Positions 36,125-46,587 are shown, numbered from the stretch's first letter. The stretch is DNA of 64,000 bases from Liquidambar formosana (GCA_039720395.1 CM077833.1:10353133-10417132); one strand, 5' to 3'. Notes: a model not told the origin generated them from the letters alone. Numbers and translations: made by a program.

Positions 36125-37985
36125 GCTCTCTCAAAATATAAGGTGTAAATATGTTTAATTTGGGTGTACGGTTGTATATATGGTGGTGGGACTTGATGGC
36201 ATTAATAGATTTATGAAACCCATTTTTCAACATCTCTAGCAATGGCTGAGCAATCGGAGGGTCTTGCCTGATTGATTGGACCCAGAATTAAATAAGCATT
36301 TCTAGAGCAGTCCTGCATTTTCAATCGATTGTCACCTTGCCAGCCAGAAATGGCAATTTTGAGCTAAAATGAAAAATATGCACCTGAATGACGTTAAACC
36401 ACTTGGGACCACTCCGAAATCATTCAAAATATCATTTCTACATCTAAATAAAGATTAAAACATAATATAACATAGATTAGACCTTGAAATCTCACAAATG
36501 TATAACCCAATTTGGAACATATTAGCATGAATCAAAACATATTAGCTATAGCTTGCCGATTATGTATTTTGATAAACCTTGAATAGAAACCTGATTTGTT
36601 GCTAAAGTAAAATTCAAAAAGGGATTAAATTAATGCCTATTCAAAATTTTAAATTAGGGATTAAGTATGCTAGGGTTGAAACCCTCTAGAGGGTTGGGAT
36701 GAAATTGGAATTGTTGAAACCCTTCCAATGGTTGGGATTAAATTTTTCCTGATTGAAATGCTTTCAAGGGTTTCAGTTTACCACAGTCTAACCTCGAAAG
36801 AGGGAGGGGGGTGGGGGGATATGATTATGGGCTTCAATTCAACAGATGATATTTTATTCTTGGCGATAAGTGCTATGAATCTTGTATTAAGTTATGTGAT
36901 GAGACTTAATAAGAACTTGTGTCATAGTTTTCCCATTTTTGTGATTTTTTCTTTAAATACATTCATAATTGTTGGAGCTTTTTTGAATTCTCGGAACTTC
37001 ACTGTATATGTTCTTTGCTGTTTGTCTAATACAAGTTGGTGTCACTGAAATGCACTGGTATCGGCTCTGGACAACATTGATACATATAGATTCATAAGCT
37101 GACACGCCGAGTGACCCTCTTCTAGTTTTTTTGTTCAGAGCCCATTTGGTAGAGAGGAAAAGTGGAAGGAAAGGGGAGGAGGGAAAAGTGGTAGGGAATG
37201 GTGCGTGTTACTTGATGTGACAAAAATTCCCTTTGCTTTCATTTCCTTCCTCTTTCTTTGTGAGGGTAATATTGTAAAATAATATAATTAGTCCTTTCTT
37301 TCATTTCCTTTACCCATGGATGGAAAGCTCATCTCTCCTACTTTTCCTTCCCTTTTTCCACTCTTCCTACCAAACAGTGCATCAGGAATGCCCACATAAT
37401 GACAATTACTTTTTGTTATCAAGTAAATAGTTACATGATGACCCTTTGTTGAGAAACTTCTCACTGTTAAGGTTCTTTTTGGAGTGAGGATGGAAAATAC
37501 GTCTGCCCTCTTGTTAGTAAGAGATTGCCAACATTGTAAATTTAATAAAAAAGGTAGTTATTCGTTCTGCATGCTGCTTCTTATCTTGGCTTTGTTGTCT
37601 TGCAGGATTTTGGGACATGTATGATCCTGAGGGATATTCTCTTTGGTTTTGCGATTACAAGTACAATGATGAGAATACTGTCTCATTTGTGACTTTGAAC
37701 AAGGTGGGTGGTTTTCTGCAGCGAATGGATTTGGCTCGTAAGTATGCGTTTGGGAAGATGCTAGTGATTGGCTCAGAGCCACCATTCAAGGTGAAGGGGC
37801 TGTGGCTTTTCCGTGGGCAAGAGATTCCTCAATTTATAATTGATGAGTGTTATGACATGGAGTTATATGACTGGAAGAAGGTTGACATCACTGATGAAGC
37901 TCAGAAGGAGCGTGTCAATCAGATGATTGAAGATTTTGAGCCTTTTGAGGGAGAAGCTTTGTTAGATGCCAAGTGTTTCAAGTAA
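28858..37985 (+). CDS. Elongation factor 1B gamma subunit (eEF-1B gamma), seven coding exons
   Basis: Cytosolic subunit of the exchange complex that recharges eEF1A with GTP. Coding exons: 28858-28866, 30157-30306, 30407-30467, 30556-30608, 30754-30855, 30978-31494 and 37606-37985. All junctions are GT-AG and the frame is continuous, giving 423 residues, the normal plant length. Residues 1 to about 85 form a glutathione-S-transferase N-domain (MALVLHAGNTNKNAFKALIAAEY..., NPLGKVPVLETPDGPIFESNAIARYV). Residues 90-210 form the GST C-domain. Residues 210-262 are a Lys/Pro/Glu linker. Residues 264-423 are the conserved EF1G C-terminal domain (FWDMYDPEGYSLWFCDYKY...) ending DAKCFK. No stop or frameshift was seen. 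Intron 6 is 6111 bp and full of transposons; correct splicing across it is assumed. Confidence 0.93.
29633..29687. repeat. Homopolymer pair C23 / A26 in intron 1
   Basis: A 23-base C run is followed by AAACAC and a 26-base A run. Such runs are prone to sequencing error, so lengths are approximate. Confidence 0.9.
31885..31974. repeat. (AT)n followed by (AG)n microsatellite
   Basis: About 22 AT units run directly into about 23 AG units within intron 6. Confidence 0.95.
32347..32711 (+). mobile_element. TRIM-like LTR element remnant
   Basis: 32347-32462 (116 bp) starts TGTCAGGACC and ends GGTCCTGACA, inverted ends as in an LTR. AGTATCAGAGCC (32465-32476) follows within three bases, a methionine-tRNA primer-binding site. 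A short non-coding interior leads to a purine tract (TAGGGGAGG near 32631) and a sequence that again ends GGTCCTGACA at 32711. The second LTR (from about 32642) is shorter and hardly matches the first apart from its end, so the element is degenerate. Confidence 0.55.
33213..34654. mobile_element. Non-autonomous MULE-type element in intron 6
   Basis: Ends are AGGGTTCAAAGTTTCGG and, inverted, CATGGTTCAAAGTCTTG, sharing GGTTCAAAGT and then GATCTCGG-like repeats. A nine-base direct duplication, TTTCTAAGT, flanks it at 33204-33212 and 34655-34663, the length expected for Mutator-like elements. Subterminal regions are dense in GAGATCTCG / CGAGACGA motifs (33230-33425 and 34565-34640). No transposase. 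The interior holds a GC-rich block and an AT-rich part. Confidence 0.75.
33470..33900. other. GC-rich block inside the MULE-type element, possible captured host DNA
   Basis: Between AT-rich ends lies a block with many GCAGCGGCAGC and GGTGG repeats, open in several frames on both strands (for example 33469-33984 on +), encoding low-complexity Ser/Gly/Arg-rich peptides. It contrasts strongly with its surroundings. MULEs often carry host gene pieces (Pack-MULEs). I recognise no parent gene and would not call it coding. Confidence 0.45.
34897..34929. repeat. Poly-T tract
   Basis: About 30 consecutive T in intron 6. Confidence 0.9.
35468..35712 (+). mobile_element. tRNA-derived SINE
   Basis: Pol III promoter boxes in tRNA-like spacing: A box TAGCCTAGTTGG near 35481 and B box GAGTTTGATTCCC near 35534. 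A unique body follows and ends in a T run at 35706. This is the layout of plant Au-like SINEs. It lies in sense orientation in the eEF1B-gamma intron. Confidence 0.7.
36080..36131. repeat. (CT)n microsatellite
   Basis: About 26 CT units with two CTCG interruptions. Confidence 0.95.
37138..37381. mobile_element. Tourist-like MITE in intron 6
   Basis: 244 bp with ends GAGCCCATTTGGTAG and, inverted, TGCACTGTTTGGTAG. The subterminal parts are complementary purine/pyrimidine-rich AAAGTGGAAGGAAA-type stretches. It is flanked by TCA on both sides (37135-37137, 37382-37384). A three-base duplication fits the PIF/Harbinger group, though TCA is off the usual TWA. Confidence 0.55.
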
Positions 37986-38600
37986 TAAGATGAATCTCAT
38001 CCTGACAGAAGGTATCATGTTTTGGGGTTCTCTTTATATGAGCCTAATTTTTCAATTTCTAATTTTGTGTTTCAGACAGATTGGTTTCTTTTTCTTTCAA
38101 TAGTCCTTCTGTGACATTCGTAGCAATGGTCGATAATATGTTTTGGTCTCATGGCAGAGTGTATTGATATATTTAAACTTCTAATTGAAATATTTCTGAT
38201 TACATCGACGCTTGCAAGTTATAATAAGCCTAGTGGGTGAATGATACTCTTGGGATTCTCTTTATAGGGAGTCTACTGGTTCAACGAGCTCGATTGTTTT
38301 TTGTTTTTTTTTTTTTGGGCAAACAATTGAAGTCAGGCTGACATGTTGCATTTACTTGATAGATTTAAACGCTCCGTTTTTGTTTACTTCATTTATTTAT
38401 TTGCACAGGACGGTTATACACTTCCACTTTTCAATCATAGTGCAGATTGCCACTTCCTGTTATTGCATTAAGTGAGCAATGGCAGGGGCTAGGCATTTCC
38501 CATAAGCCAAATGCCGATGATCGCTGTGATGCTTCCAGAATCATTTGACGGGAAGGATGTTATTTAAAATAATAATAATTGAATAAATTATCTTTTGATG
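37986..38600 (+). other. 3' UTR region of eEF1B-gamma
   Basis: Non-coding sequence after the stop. A 3' UTR intron is possible between AGAAG|GTATCATG (about 38012) and TGTTTCAG (about 38076). AATAAATT near 38582 could serve as a poly(A) signal. The end is not defined by sequence alone. Confidence 0.35.
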
Positions 38601-38939
38601 TGGTTTGTTTTGAGTAGCAAGAACAATGTTTATTCTTCTGTAGTTGTTATGCATGTGGTCAGTGTCTAATCTGGGAAGTTTGCTAAATTTATGATGTGGC
38701 TAAATCCTTTCAGAATGGGCCAGGCGGGGTAGGGGCGTTTTTGTTTTCAGCTTTATATGTGATTTGTATTCTCTTAGGGTCCCTTATTTAGCGGTTATTG
38801 AAAGACTATCACCTGCTTTCAAGTGATTATGACTAAGGAGTAGCAAGGAAAAAAAAAAAAAAAGACGGATAAAGCTAGGCATCGAAAGGTCAATCTGGAC
38901 AACGATAGCTTGTGATCGCAACTGCGTAATGCGTATTGT

Positions 38940-39269
38940 TGGCAAGAAATGATAATTCAGCAAATCTGTAGCATTCAATTACGCCTGCGAATAACTCCAA
39001 TGCAATGAAGCAAGTTGCTGAATTTCAATATGGTATATTTGAGGAAATCTTCAGGAAATCAATTATCATTTTCTTCAAGTGATTATGGCAGGAAATCAAT
39101 ACAAGTTTTCTTTGCCTAATTATATCAAAGCTTGGGACATTTAGTTTCATTAAAAAATGCTTCATTGCCTCTCTAAGGATTTGCGAAGAGCTTAATACTT
39201 ATCTGCTCTTGTCAATTTTACTTTTTCTGCCAAAACAGGATAAAAGTCCATGTGGTTTTTGCTTTTAGA

Positions 39270-39311
<42 letters not shown>

Positions 39312-39430
39312 ATATAGATCTTTTTTTTTTTGTTCAAAAGCCCATGGTTCTTGTTTCCCTACTAGGCTATATAGATCTTTTTTTTTTGTTCAAAAGCCCA
39401 TGGTTCTTGTTTCCCTACTAGGCCACTAAA
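38940..39430. repeat. Intergenic duplicated segment, copy 1
   Basis: Matches 48160-48470 closely and 47520-47830 more distantly. Shared landmarks are GCTGAATTTCAATATG, TTGCCTAATTATAT, ATCTGCTCTTGTCAAT and TGCCAAAACAGGATA. The region also has an (AT)n tract at 39269-39308. No gene visible. Confidence 0.65.
39309..39423. repeat. Local tandem duplication of about 58 bp
   Basis: TATATAGATC, a T run and GTTCAAAAGCCCATGG through CCCTACTAGGC occur twice in a row. The related copy near 48410 has this unit once. Confidence 0.9.
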
Positions 39431-39764
39431 TATATACTGTTGAAATGTTTTACTCCATTCAAAGAGTGGTTTTTATTTTCATGTCTAGATTATTTCATAT
39501 TCTTTGTCTCTTTCATTTGTTTATGACAAAATGACTTACATGCTTAGAGATTCTCAGATAAGAAAGTGTGATGGAAAAAGTTGAGTCAACAAGTGATCTC
39601 AAGATAAAAAGAAAGTGGGCAAGCTTGCTCAATCCACGAACTAGTAGGTACCTACATACTTGCTATAGACAGAGAAGTTTTCACCATCTATGAAGATGCC
39701 ATGTGTCACAAAAGACACATTTCTCCACACGAAAAATGAGTTGTCACCTTTTATATACAACAAA

Positions 39765-40327
39765 CTAGTAGAAACCCCAGGCGATGCTCGGGAAGCTAAA
39801 TTGTAATTTTTTTTAAACTACCAAGGGAAAAAATCGTAACTAAATGAAGCCATACTTAGGTTCGAATGTTAAATTGTGAATGAGTAAGTTAAGAGACCAT
39901 GTGAAAGGAAAAACTGAAGAAAACTTATAATCTCTGTAAAATCAACAATGAAATGGAATGTAAAGAAAATTTCACAAAAAGAGCGGTAAAAACTCTGACC
40001 TTATGGAACTGTTGAAGGCTTGAAGCACTCGGGGATCTGTCGGCGTGAGAGAGAATGAGAGGGAGAAAATTGGATTGGAGTGGCGAGAGGGTTAGAAGGG
40101 GAATAAACTTGAATTTTGAATGGGACCGTCTAGATGAGTACTCTAGAAGCTTGTGGGTATATGCTGGAGATCGAGTGGACACGTGGGTAGCAAAAAAAGT
40201 GGGTAATAATATGGCCAGGCAAAGAAAAAAAAACAAATGAGAAAATAAAGAAGAGGATACACACGTAAGGTTTTTACTGTTCATGAACAGTTCCAAGCAC
40301 CCCAGGCTTATATAATAGAAGTATAGA
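39765..40327 (-). mobile_element. Complete non-autonomous Helitron, 563 bp
   Basis: On the minus strand it starts A|TCTATACTTCTATTATATAAG at 40327. It ends with a hairpin-like CCCGAGC-ATC-GCCTGGG (39776-39792, two mismatched pairs), seven bases, CTAG at 39765 and a host T, so it sits between A and T with no target duplication. A perfect 16-bp palindrome, ACTGTTCATGAACAGT, lies at 40276-40291 near the 5' end. The open frames at 39925-40341 and 40055-40240 cross these borders or lack domains. Confidence 0.75.
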
Positions 40328-40329
40328 TT

Positions 40330-40730
40330 AATGGGTAGCATGTGTCACGTAGGCAGCATTCAAGAGAGATTTTCTACAAATCAAAATCCACACTTGTTAC
40401 ATGAAGTCCACATGAATGTTCTTCTCATGTGACCGGAAGATAAGACTCATAATATGGATAACTAAAGAAAAAAATAGATATTTATCCCACAAAATAAATT
40501 AACGGGGAATTATATATTTAGCTATCCTTATCACCTAAGTCTTTGATCCACATCTATAAATAGAGGTGGCCACCAAGGGAGGAAGAACAAAAGAGAACAA
40601 GCTTTGCCTGATTAAAGCTCAAAAGCCCTGGAGAAGTTCTTCATTCGGTCCGAGAAACACGCTTTTTGAAGCTCTCGAATCGAACCTCCACAAAGAGGAG
40701 ACTGGGAGGATTTTCTTGTCAAAGAATATT
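40330..40730 (+). other. Possible LTR or promoter remnant
   Basis: A TATA-type CTATAAATAGAGG near 40553-40565 follows an AT-rich stretch. It is followed by a purine-rich sequence able to code 83 residues from 40566, without a known domain and running into a MITE end. The layout resembles the U3/R part of Gypsy-type LTRs, but I found no partner or borders. Confidence 0.25.
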
Positions 40731-40806
40731 CTTACCCTCTATTTGGTTCATGGATTCTATCAAGGAAAAAAATGGAAGAGAAAAAAAATGAGGACGAAAG
40801 AAAATA

Positions 40807-42440
40807 GGGAAAATTAGTAAGAACCCCTATAAGGGGATTGTTGTTAACAAAAAACCCACCATAAGAATTTTTAACTCTAAAACCCCTTTTTTAAAAGATT
40901 CTTTAAACAAAAAGAAATATTTTTTGAAAAATACCCGTTTTAACCCCTTTATATTTACAAACTGAACCGTGGATGGGTTTTATATTCACAAACCCATTTG
41001 AGAGAGAGAGAAAGAGAGAGAGGGACAGAGGGACGGAGAGGAGCGGCGATCAAGCTCCGGTGGTCGAGAGTCGATGGTCGTCTCCGGTGGTCGAGGCTCA
41101 ACGGTGATCGTGTGGTCGAGGATCAATGGTGATCATTTCCGTTGGTCGAGGCTTGATGGTCGAGGCTGAGATCTGGTAGCGAGGAATCAACGGCGAAGAA
41201 GAGCGGGATCAAGCTCCGACCACCAAATCGGATTGGTTTGATGGCAATCGTCTCCGGTGGTTGAGGCCGACGGCAAGCGCGCGTCAATGGCATGAGACTC
41301 GATGATCGAGGCTTGACGGTGATCCGGCAGTGAGAGAATCAACAGTAGCTGATGGGGGGAGGCGACGGGGATGCGGCAGGGCTGGTGGTGAGTCACTGAT
41401 GACGTTGTCGGCGGCAACCAGAAAAACCAGATTTGGGTTTGTTCTTTTTTTTTTTTTTTTTTTTTTTGGTTTGACTGTGGGTTTGAAGGGAAAAGTGTTG
41501 TGGTTTTGATTTGTGTTTTTAATTTGTTGCATGATGATGGAGATACTACGGTGAGGATGGTGTGGGTTTGCTAGAGTTTGATGATGATGGTTTTGGTGGT
41601 TATCAACAGGTTTGGGTTTTTATGGCAGTGGTTCACAATGGTTGGTTTGGTGTGGTAAAGGGACGGTGGTGAATTATTGAGGGTTGTAATGTTATTAGGT
41701 GGTATATAATTTTTTTCAAAGCACACAATAGTAAACTGTTACTGTTGTCTGTGTAATTTTTTCAAATCACATAGCAGTAAATTGTTACTATTGTATGTGT
41801 AAATTTTTCAAAGCACACAATAGTAAACTCTTACTATTGTCTGTGTAAATTGTGTAAATTTTTTAAAGCATACAAAAGTAAATTGTTATTATTTGTCTGT
41901 GTAAATTTTTCAAAGCAAAATTTTCAAAGCACACAACAGTAAACTGTTACTATTGTTTGTGTAAATTTTACAAACCACACACAGTAAACTGTTCACCTTC
42001 ACCATGGTTGTCAATGGCGGGATGGAGAAGGTAGATCGAGTAGAAGGGGGAAGGAGAAGATGATTTCGTTGCAAATCTAGAAACCAAATCTGGTGATAGC
42101 ATAATAAAAGGTAGATTAAGACCCTTCTTCTTTTTTCCTAGCCTCTTCGTTGCAAATCTGGAAACCGGCAAGTATTGTGGTGATTCGGACAACCACTTCA
42201 TAGTTGCTGGAATTACATTTGTAGTCGGCGGCGGCAAAAAGTGGGAAGCGGGAACCACGGGAAAGAGGGAGAAAACGTGGGGAAGTGGGGAAAAAATGGC
42301 ACGTTTGTAATTTAATTTAAATTGTAAAACAAGGGTATTTTTGTCACTATGGGGTCAAAAGGGGTTTTTACAAAACTTATTTTCATTTAGGGCCTATTGT
42401 AAAAGTATTCTTATACTTGGGGGCTATGACCAAAAATCCC
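40807..42440. mobile_element. MULE-like insertion inside the family A MITE
   Basis: 1634 bp flanked by the nine-base duplication AAGAAAATA (40798-40806, 42441-42449). Ends are GGGAAAATTAGTAAGAACCCC and, inverted, GGGATTTTTGGTCATAGCCCC. The interior has GA-rich and GTGGTCGAGG-rich parts (40985-41400) and a minisatellite (41705-41995). No transposase. A related left end may lie near 45207. Confidence 0.7.
41705..41995. repeat. Minisatellite inside the MULE-like insert
   Basis: Six or so units of TTTTTCAAAGCACACAATAG plus TAAACTGTTACTATTGTCTG, at irregular spacing of about 46-60 bp. Confidence 0.85.
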
Positions 42441-42599
42441 AAGAAAATAAAAGGAAAAAATTAAATCATATCAAGCCAAAATTATTCCAATTCTTCTTCT
42501 TCCTCTAATTTTCCATTGCAACCAAATAAAGAAAAGTACAATTCTTCATATTTTATATTTTTCTCCTTGAGAAAATCCGCAAACCAAATAGAGCCTCAG

Positions 42600-43150
42600 A
42601 GATTGTATCCCACTTGTTTGAAAAATCAATACAGATTTAATTTGTTTATATTTTCTTGTTTCTAATTTGCAGACACGAAATTTGTGTAAACACTTGCCAA
42701 GTAAACCCTAACTGTGAAGTGTAGGACTCTGAGTTCAAATTAAAACTCGTCTTCATTCTAACCTACTAAAAAAAGGGATAAAAATGAAAAACTGAATTGG
42801 ACGGAAACTAATTTTAATTGTTTATTTTTATTTGGGGTACAATGATTGAACCGTCGTTGGAACTTAGGAGTGGGGCTAATCACCTGCAACATGCACAGTT
42901 TCCAATTATTATGTTTGTTATTTAATTGTTGGCTCTTAATTAAATCAAGAGCAAAAATGCTTTTGCTACATACTGGGTTAGGCCTGAATCACTTTGCCCC
43001 AAGATTGCACATTCAAGATAACTTCGTTTGGCACATATTAGGCAAAATTGCAAAAGTTGTGACCATGAATGTAGTTTAATTGGCACGTGACGTGTTCGGA
43101 AAAGGTTCAACCCTAATTAAGGGTTAGTAGCCACTTATACAATTTGGGTT
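42600..43150. other. Unassigned intergenic stretch
   Basis: AT-rich with no clear element ends. A 77-codon open frame at 42846-43079 has no recognisable domain and AT-rich random character. Nothing supported here. Confidence 0.5.
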
Positions 43151-44229
43151 ACTAGGGGGGGTCAATATATTTGTAAAGTCCATGTTTTTTATGTTGTCAA
43201 ATTTCGTGTCAAAGTTTTGTTAAGTCTTGGATTGATTGAGGATTCGAGTTACTGCAAAGATGTTTTGAAGTGAAGCTTATTGTCTTGCAGTTCATACTCT
43301 TTCAGACTTTCGTAGGGAAGGTAAGTGACTTTAGTTGCTCCATACCTTAGGTGGAAAATTGTTTTAAAACATCTCTTTGTTTTCAAGAATGTTTAGAAAA
43401 GATTTTAATTTGATTTATAAGATTTTTAAAACAAAACAGGACAACCCGATCGATCAGGGTTGAGGGCCGATTGATCAGTACTATTTTAGATTTGCCAGTT
43501 TAGCTCTGCCATACCCCGATCCATTGGGGTTGAGGGCCTGATCGATCGGGCTTCGTAAAAATCAGTTTTCCAACTTATTAAAACCTTCTTATTTGATCTA
43601 ATTTCGACTCCTATTCTTTTGGGGTCTCTTAGTCTCTATATATAGAGCCCATTACAATAGAGGGGTCTAAGCAAGCCTCTCCCTATTAGGGTTTTCGTTG
43701 AACATCTTATTTGCTTCTCTCTAGAACTCTTCTACTTAGGTTTTTCACTTATATGCTTTAGAGATTCATTTAAACCATAACCTTCAACACCTTCAACACA
43801 TCCTTGAGTGTGTATAGCCGAAGTTCACCGGAGCTGTTGTGACGGAGATCAAGCTTGCGAGCTTGTGGGTTAGAGAATCACTTGAAAAAGGTTGGTTGTT
43901 ATCCAAAGCTGTGAAGACACAGAGATCGATCGACGGGTCGTGGGAGTGAAAGCGATTACTTAAGTATGTGGGGTTTGTAAGTATTGTGTCTTGTACTCAT
44001 TGCTTTCTTAGTGGATTCGCTTCAACTGGACGAGGCCCCGTGATTTTTCCTTGCTAGGGTTTTCCACGTAAAAATTCTCAAAATTCTCTTGTGATATTTT
44101 TACTGCTTTATGGTTTGATTTATGTGTGATTGATTGCTAGTTTTTAGGGTTTGAATTGATTGGATAAAAATTGGGTGAAATAAATTAAAATACCTATTCA
44201 ACTCTCCTTCTAAGTATTACAGGTTTGAT
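43150..44229 (+). repeat. LTR remnant of Copia (SIRE-like) type, borders approximate
   Basis: A U3-like part contains palindromic CGATCGATC boxes: CCCGATCGATCAGGG near 43447 and CTGATCGATCGGG near 43538. A TATA box CTATATATAGAGCCC lies near 43636, followed by CT-rich transcribed-type sequence. The end, CCTATTCAACTCTCC...ATTACA near 44195-44222, resembles the CTATTCACCCCCCTCTAGG end of the solo LTR at 58888-60376. No flanking duplication was found. Confidence 0.4.
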
Positions 44230-44257
44230 AGAACCAGAATTTCAATATTCAATGTAT

Positions 44258-44450
44258 TTATTATTATTATTATTTTTTCTTTTTGACAAATGAGAGGCAT
44301 CCCAAGTCTTTGGCCTAGACTAATCCCCTACAATATAAAAATTAACCATCCGCAAGTCTATTCATTTAGTAGTGAGGGAGTGAAGATTCGAACTGTGGAC
44401 CTCTAGTTCATAAGCCATCAGGGGTGGAACTAGCTTGATGGAACTAGAAA
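44258..44450 (-). mobile_element. tRNA-derived SINE, 5' truncated or degenerate
   Basis: On the minus strand a B box GTTCGAATC (44385-44393) is followed by a body and an AATAATAATAA tail at 44258-44275. The A box is not clear upstream. Confidence 0.55.
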
Positions 44451-44532
44451 TATCTTCTTAATTAGAGAGGCCAAAGTAAAATTTTTATACATAGTTTTTA
44501 ATTCGTGAAGTCATGCTAAATTTTTTGGGCTA

Positions 44533-44927
44533 GGCTATTGCCACCACATAAAATACTTTAAGCCCCCCACTTAGTTTATATTTCTTTAAGGTTTTATGAA
44601 AATATAAAAGGTTTTTACGAAAACTAATCATGTTACTTAATAGAAAACATCATTCCGGACAACTTTGTAGAATAAATTTTTTTCAAAATCTGTCATTATA
44701 GTAGACTTTTTGGCCATTTTTCATGGAAAATGAAATAAATTGTAAATGACCAAAAAGTCCACTTAAATGACAAATTTTGAAAAAATTATATTTTACAAAG
44801 TCGTTCAAAATGATGTTTTCTAGTGGATAAAGCAACTAGTTTTCATAAAAACCTTTCATATTTTTTATAAAACCCTAAAATGTATAAACTAATGGGGGTT
44901 AGAGTACTTTATGTGGTGGCAATGGCC
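44533..44927. repeat. Long foldback (inverted repeat) element
   Basis: Arms of about 185 bp are complementary almost throughout, starting GG(C/T)(T/C)ATTGCCACCACATAAA and closing near TTTTTGG(C/T)CATTT around a loop of about 22 bases at 44720-44741. Weaker pairing extends to roughly 44516-44945. No coding sequence. A transcript would fold into one long hairpin. It may be a MITE of foldback type. Confidence 0.8.
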
Positions 44928-44945
44928 TCCCTCAATTTTTTTTAT

Positions 44946-45855
44946 GACATTCATATTTACCTTGGATTGCCAACTTTTTGTCCAAATTTTTAACAAATGT
45001 CACTTTTTGAGACCTTACGAACTCTGTGTCCAACTTTGAGACGTTACCAACTTTGTGTCCAAATTTTTGAAATAAAATATGAGAAAATGGGCATAAGAGT
45101 GAGAATCTACTTATGATTGGGAGATTATATTTGAAAGAAACAATAATTTGGAGTGTCCATTGATGTACTGTTGAAAAAAATTACCTTATGTTCAAATAAG
45201 TATAAGGAAAATTGGTAATAATCCTATTTAGAAGAATGGTTTTAGTAATAACCCCATAAAAATATTCTTCAACCCCTTAACCCACATTTGACTATTCTTA
45301 TTAGTAGTAACCCCTTTTTTTAATTTTTTATTTTTAAATTCTAATTTACCCTTGTTTGATTATAGGGGCACTCTCTTTTTTGTTATTAAGGGCACTTTAT
45401 GTAACTAACATATTTTTAATTTTCTAATTTTTTAAAGCCTATAACTTACGGGATACAAATCAATTTTTGATAAAACTTGTATTTTTGAAATCTACTCGTT
45501 GTGATCTTCGAAACAATATCTACCATGATTAGGTAATTCTGCAAAAGAAAATTATGTTAGTATTTTGTTATAGTTAAAATGTAACTTGCTATTGTTCTAT
45601 ACATAAAAATGAGTATTTTCTTCTTGGGAACGAAGAGGTTGCAATAACATGTTACTCTCTTCTCCACGAAATGAGTCTTTCTTTCTTTTTCTTTTTCTTT
45701 TTTTTTTTTTTTTTTAGCGGATAGGTTGCAAAAGTGGAGCATGGTTCTCATAAAAAGTTTGAGAGTTTGGACGAAATTTGAAGATGGTGAGAATAGAGTC
45801 GACTCATTGAGTTGAGTGTGGTTGTGGATATATCTAAAAAAGATAGATATATTGG
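44946..45855. other. Unassigned intergenic stretch with a possible MULE-like end
   Basis: GGAAAATTGGTAATAATCC near 45207 resembles the left end of the insert at 40807. It is followed by AACCCC motifs, then AT-rich sequence and a CTTT/T tract near 45680-45714. No gene or second end found. Confidence 0.3.
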
Positions 45856-46587
45856 TTAGAAAGCTTTGATATCTTTGGCAGCAAACATGGGACAGTTGTT
45901 TTCATTTGGGGCAGTTAGCATGGCAGTCACAAGACCACCAATGCTTGTCCCGGCAATAACATCAAAATAGTCTGCAATTCTTGCCTCCTCACCATCCAGC
46001 TTCTACACCATGGCCAAACCATTTAGAGTTAGTACGTGAAAAGTAATTTGCAGTACTGCCACTGAAATGATCGATGTGGTAATTATATAATGCAGTGTAA
46101 AGAAACTAAATGACACATTTTGAATTGAAAGTTTGTGGTAAAACTTCTGACAGTGGCACGCGCAACATCTTATTAACCATTCTGCTTTAAATTACTTGCT
46201 TTCTATTGCGCTTAGTACTAAAGAATGTGCCATGGGATCGCACTCAACAAATATCTAGGACACACGCTCGTTTTCCTATCAGGCCGGTGCACCCAATCTC
46301 AAATTTCATTTGCTTGAACACCTAGAATTAATCAAGCATAACTTAATGATGAATGAATGATGAGATTGAGATCACTTGGTGCAACTTGCATTAGATGCAT
46401 CTCATGTAGTCTAATGAAGACCTATATTGTACCTGAAGCTCAGCCTCCAGGAAGCTAAGGATAGTTCCTGGGATAAGGCCCCTTATACCACCTCCATCAA
46501 TGCTAAGAACGGTGATTTAAGTTACCGTAAGTCGGAGGTTGTAGGGGTGTTGTTGGTGTTGGAGGTTGTTGGGGTGATCTTGGCCAT
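45856..46587 (-). pseudogene. Patatin-like phospholipase gene fragment (two exons)
   Basis: Patatins are acyl hydrolases with a Ser-Asp dyad. Exon 1 (46587-46433) starts MAKITPTTSNTN and in a shifted frame gives the oxyanion-loop motif [13 protein letters not shown]. It ends ELQ before GTACAA. Exon 2 (46002-45856) begins [23 protein letters not shown], where GTSIGG holds the nucleophile Ser, and stops after AAKDIKAF at TAA 45856-45858. Two frame changes are needed in exon 1, near the TTSD/PPTYGN junction and just before ITVLS. All later exons, including the DGG motif with the catalytic Asp, are missing. So it is a truncated pseudogene with no active enzyme. Confidence 0.85.

Larger units (their letters stand above)
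31495..37605 (+). other. Giant intron 6 of eEF1B-gamma
   Basis: Donor GTATTT follows codon 297 (AAA-G) and acceptor TTGCAG precedes GATTTTGGGAC. Together they rebuild the K-G-FWDMYD junction conserved in the family. The intron contains an (AT)n(AG)n tract, a TRIM-like remnant, a MULE-type element, poly-T, a SINE, a (CT)n tract and a MITE. The parts between them (31650-31850, 32050-32340, 32720-33200, 34660-35460, 36140-37130) show nothing recognisable. Confidence 0.85.
40735..42595. mobile_element. Tourist-like MITE (family A), split by a MULE-like insert
   Basis: Outer pieces 40735-40806 and 42441-42595 together match the intact MITE at 47077-47326 in the reverse direction. Shared sequences include CTCTATTTGGTTCATGGATT and ATCAAGCCAAAATTATTC. 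Terminal inverted repeats are CCCTCTATTTGGTT and GGCTCTATTTGGTT. The insert occupies 40807-42440. Confidence 0.75.

Noticed and set aside
40566..40817. 83-codon gene after a TATA box
   Set aside because: The frame runs into a MITE end and a MULE-like insert, so its last part is transposon sequence; no domain.
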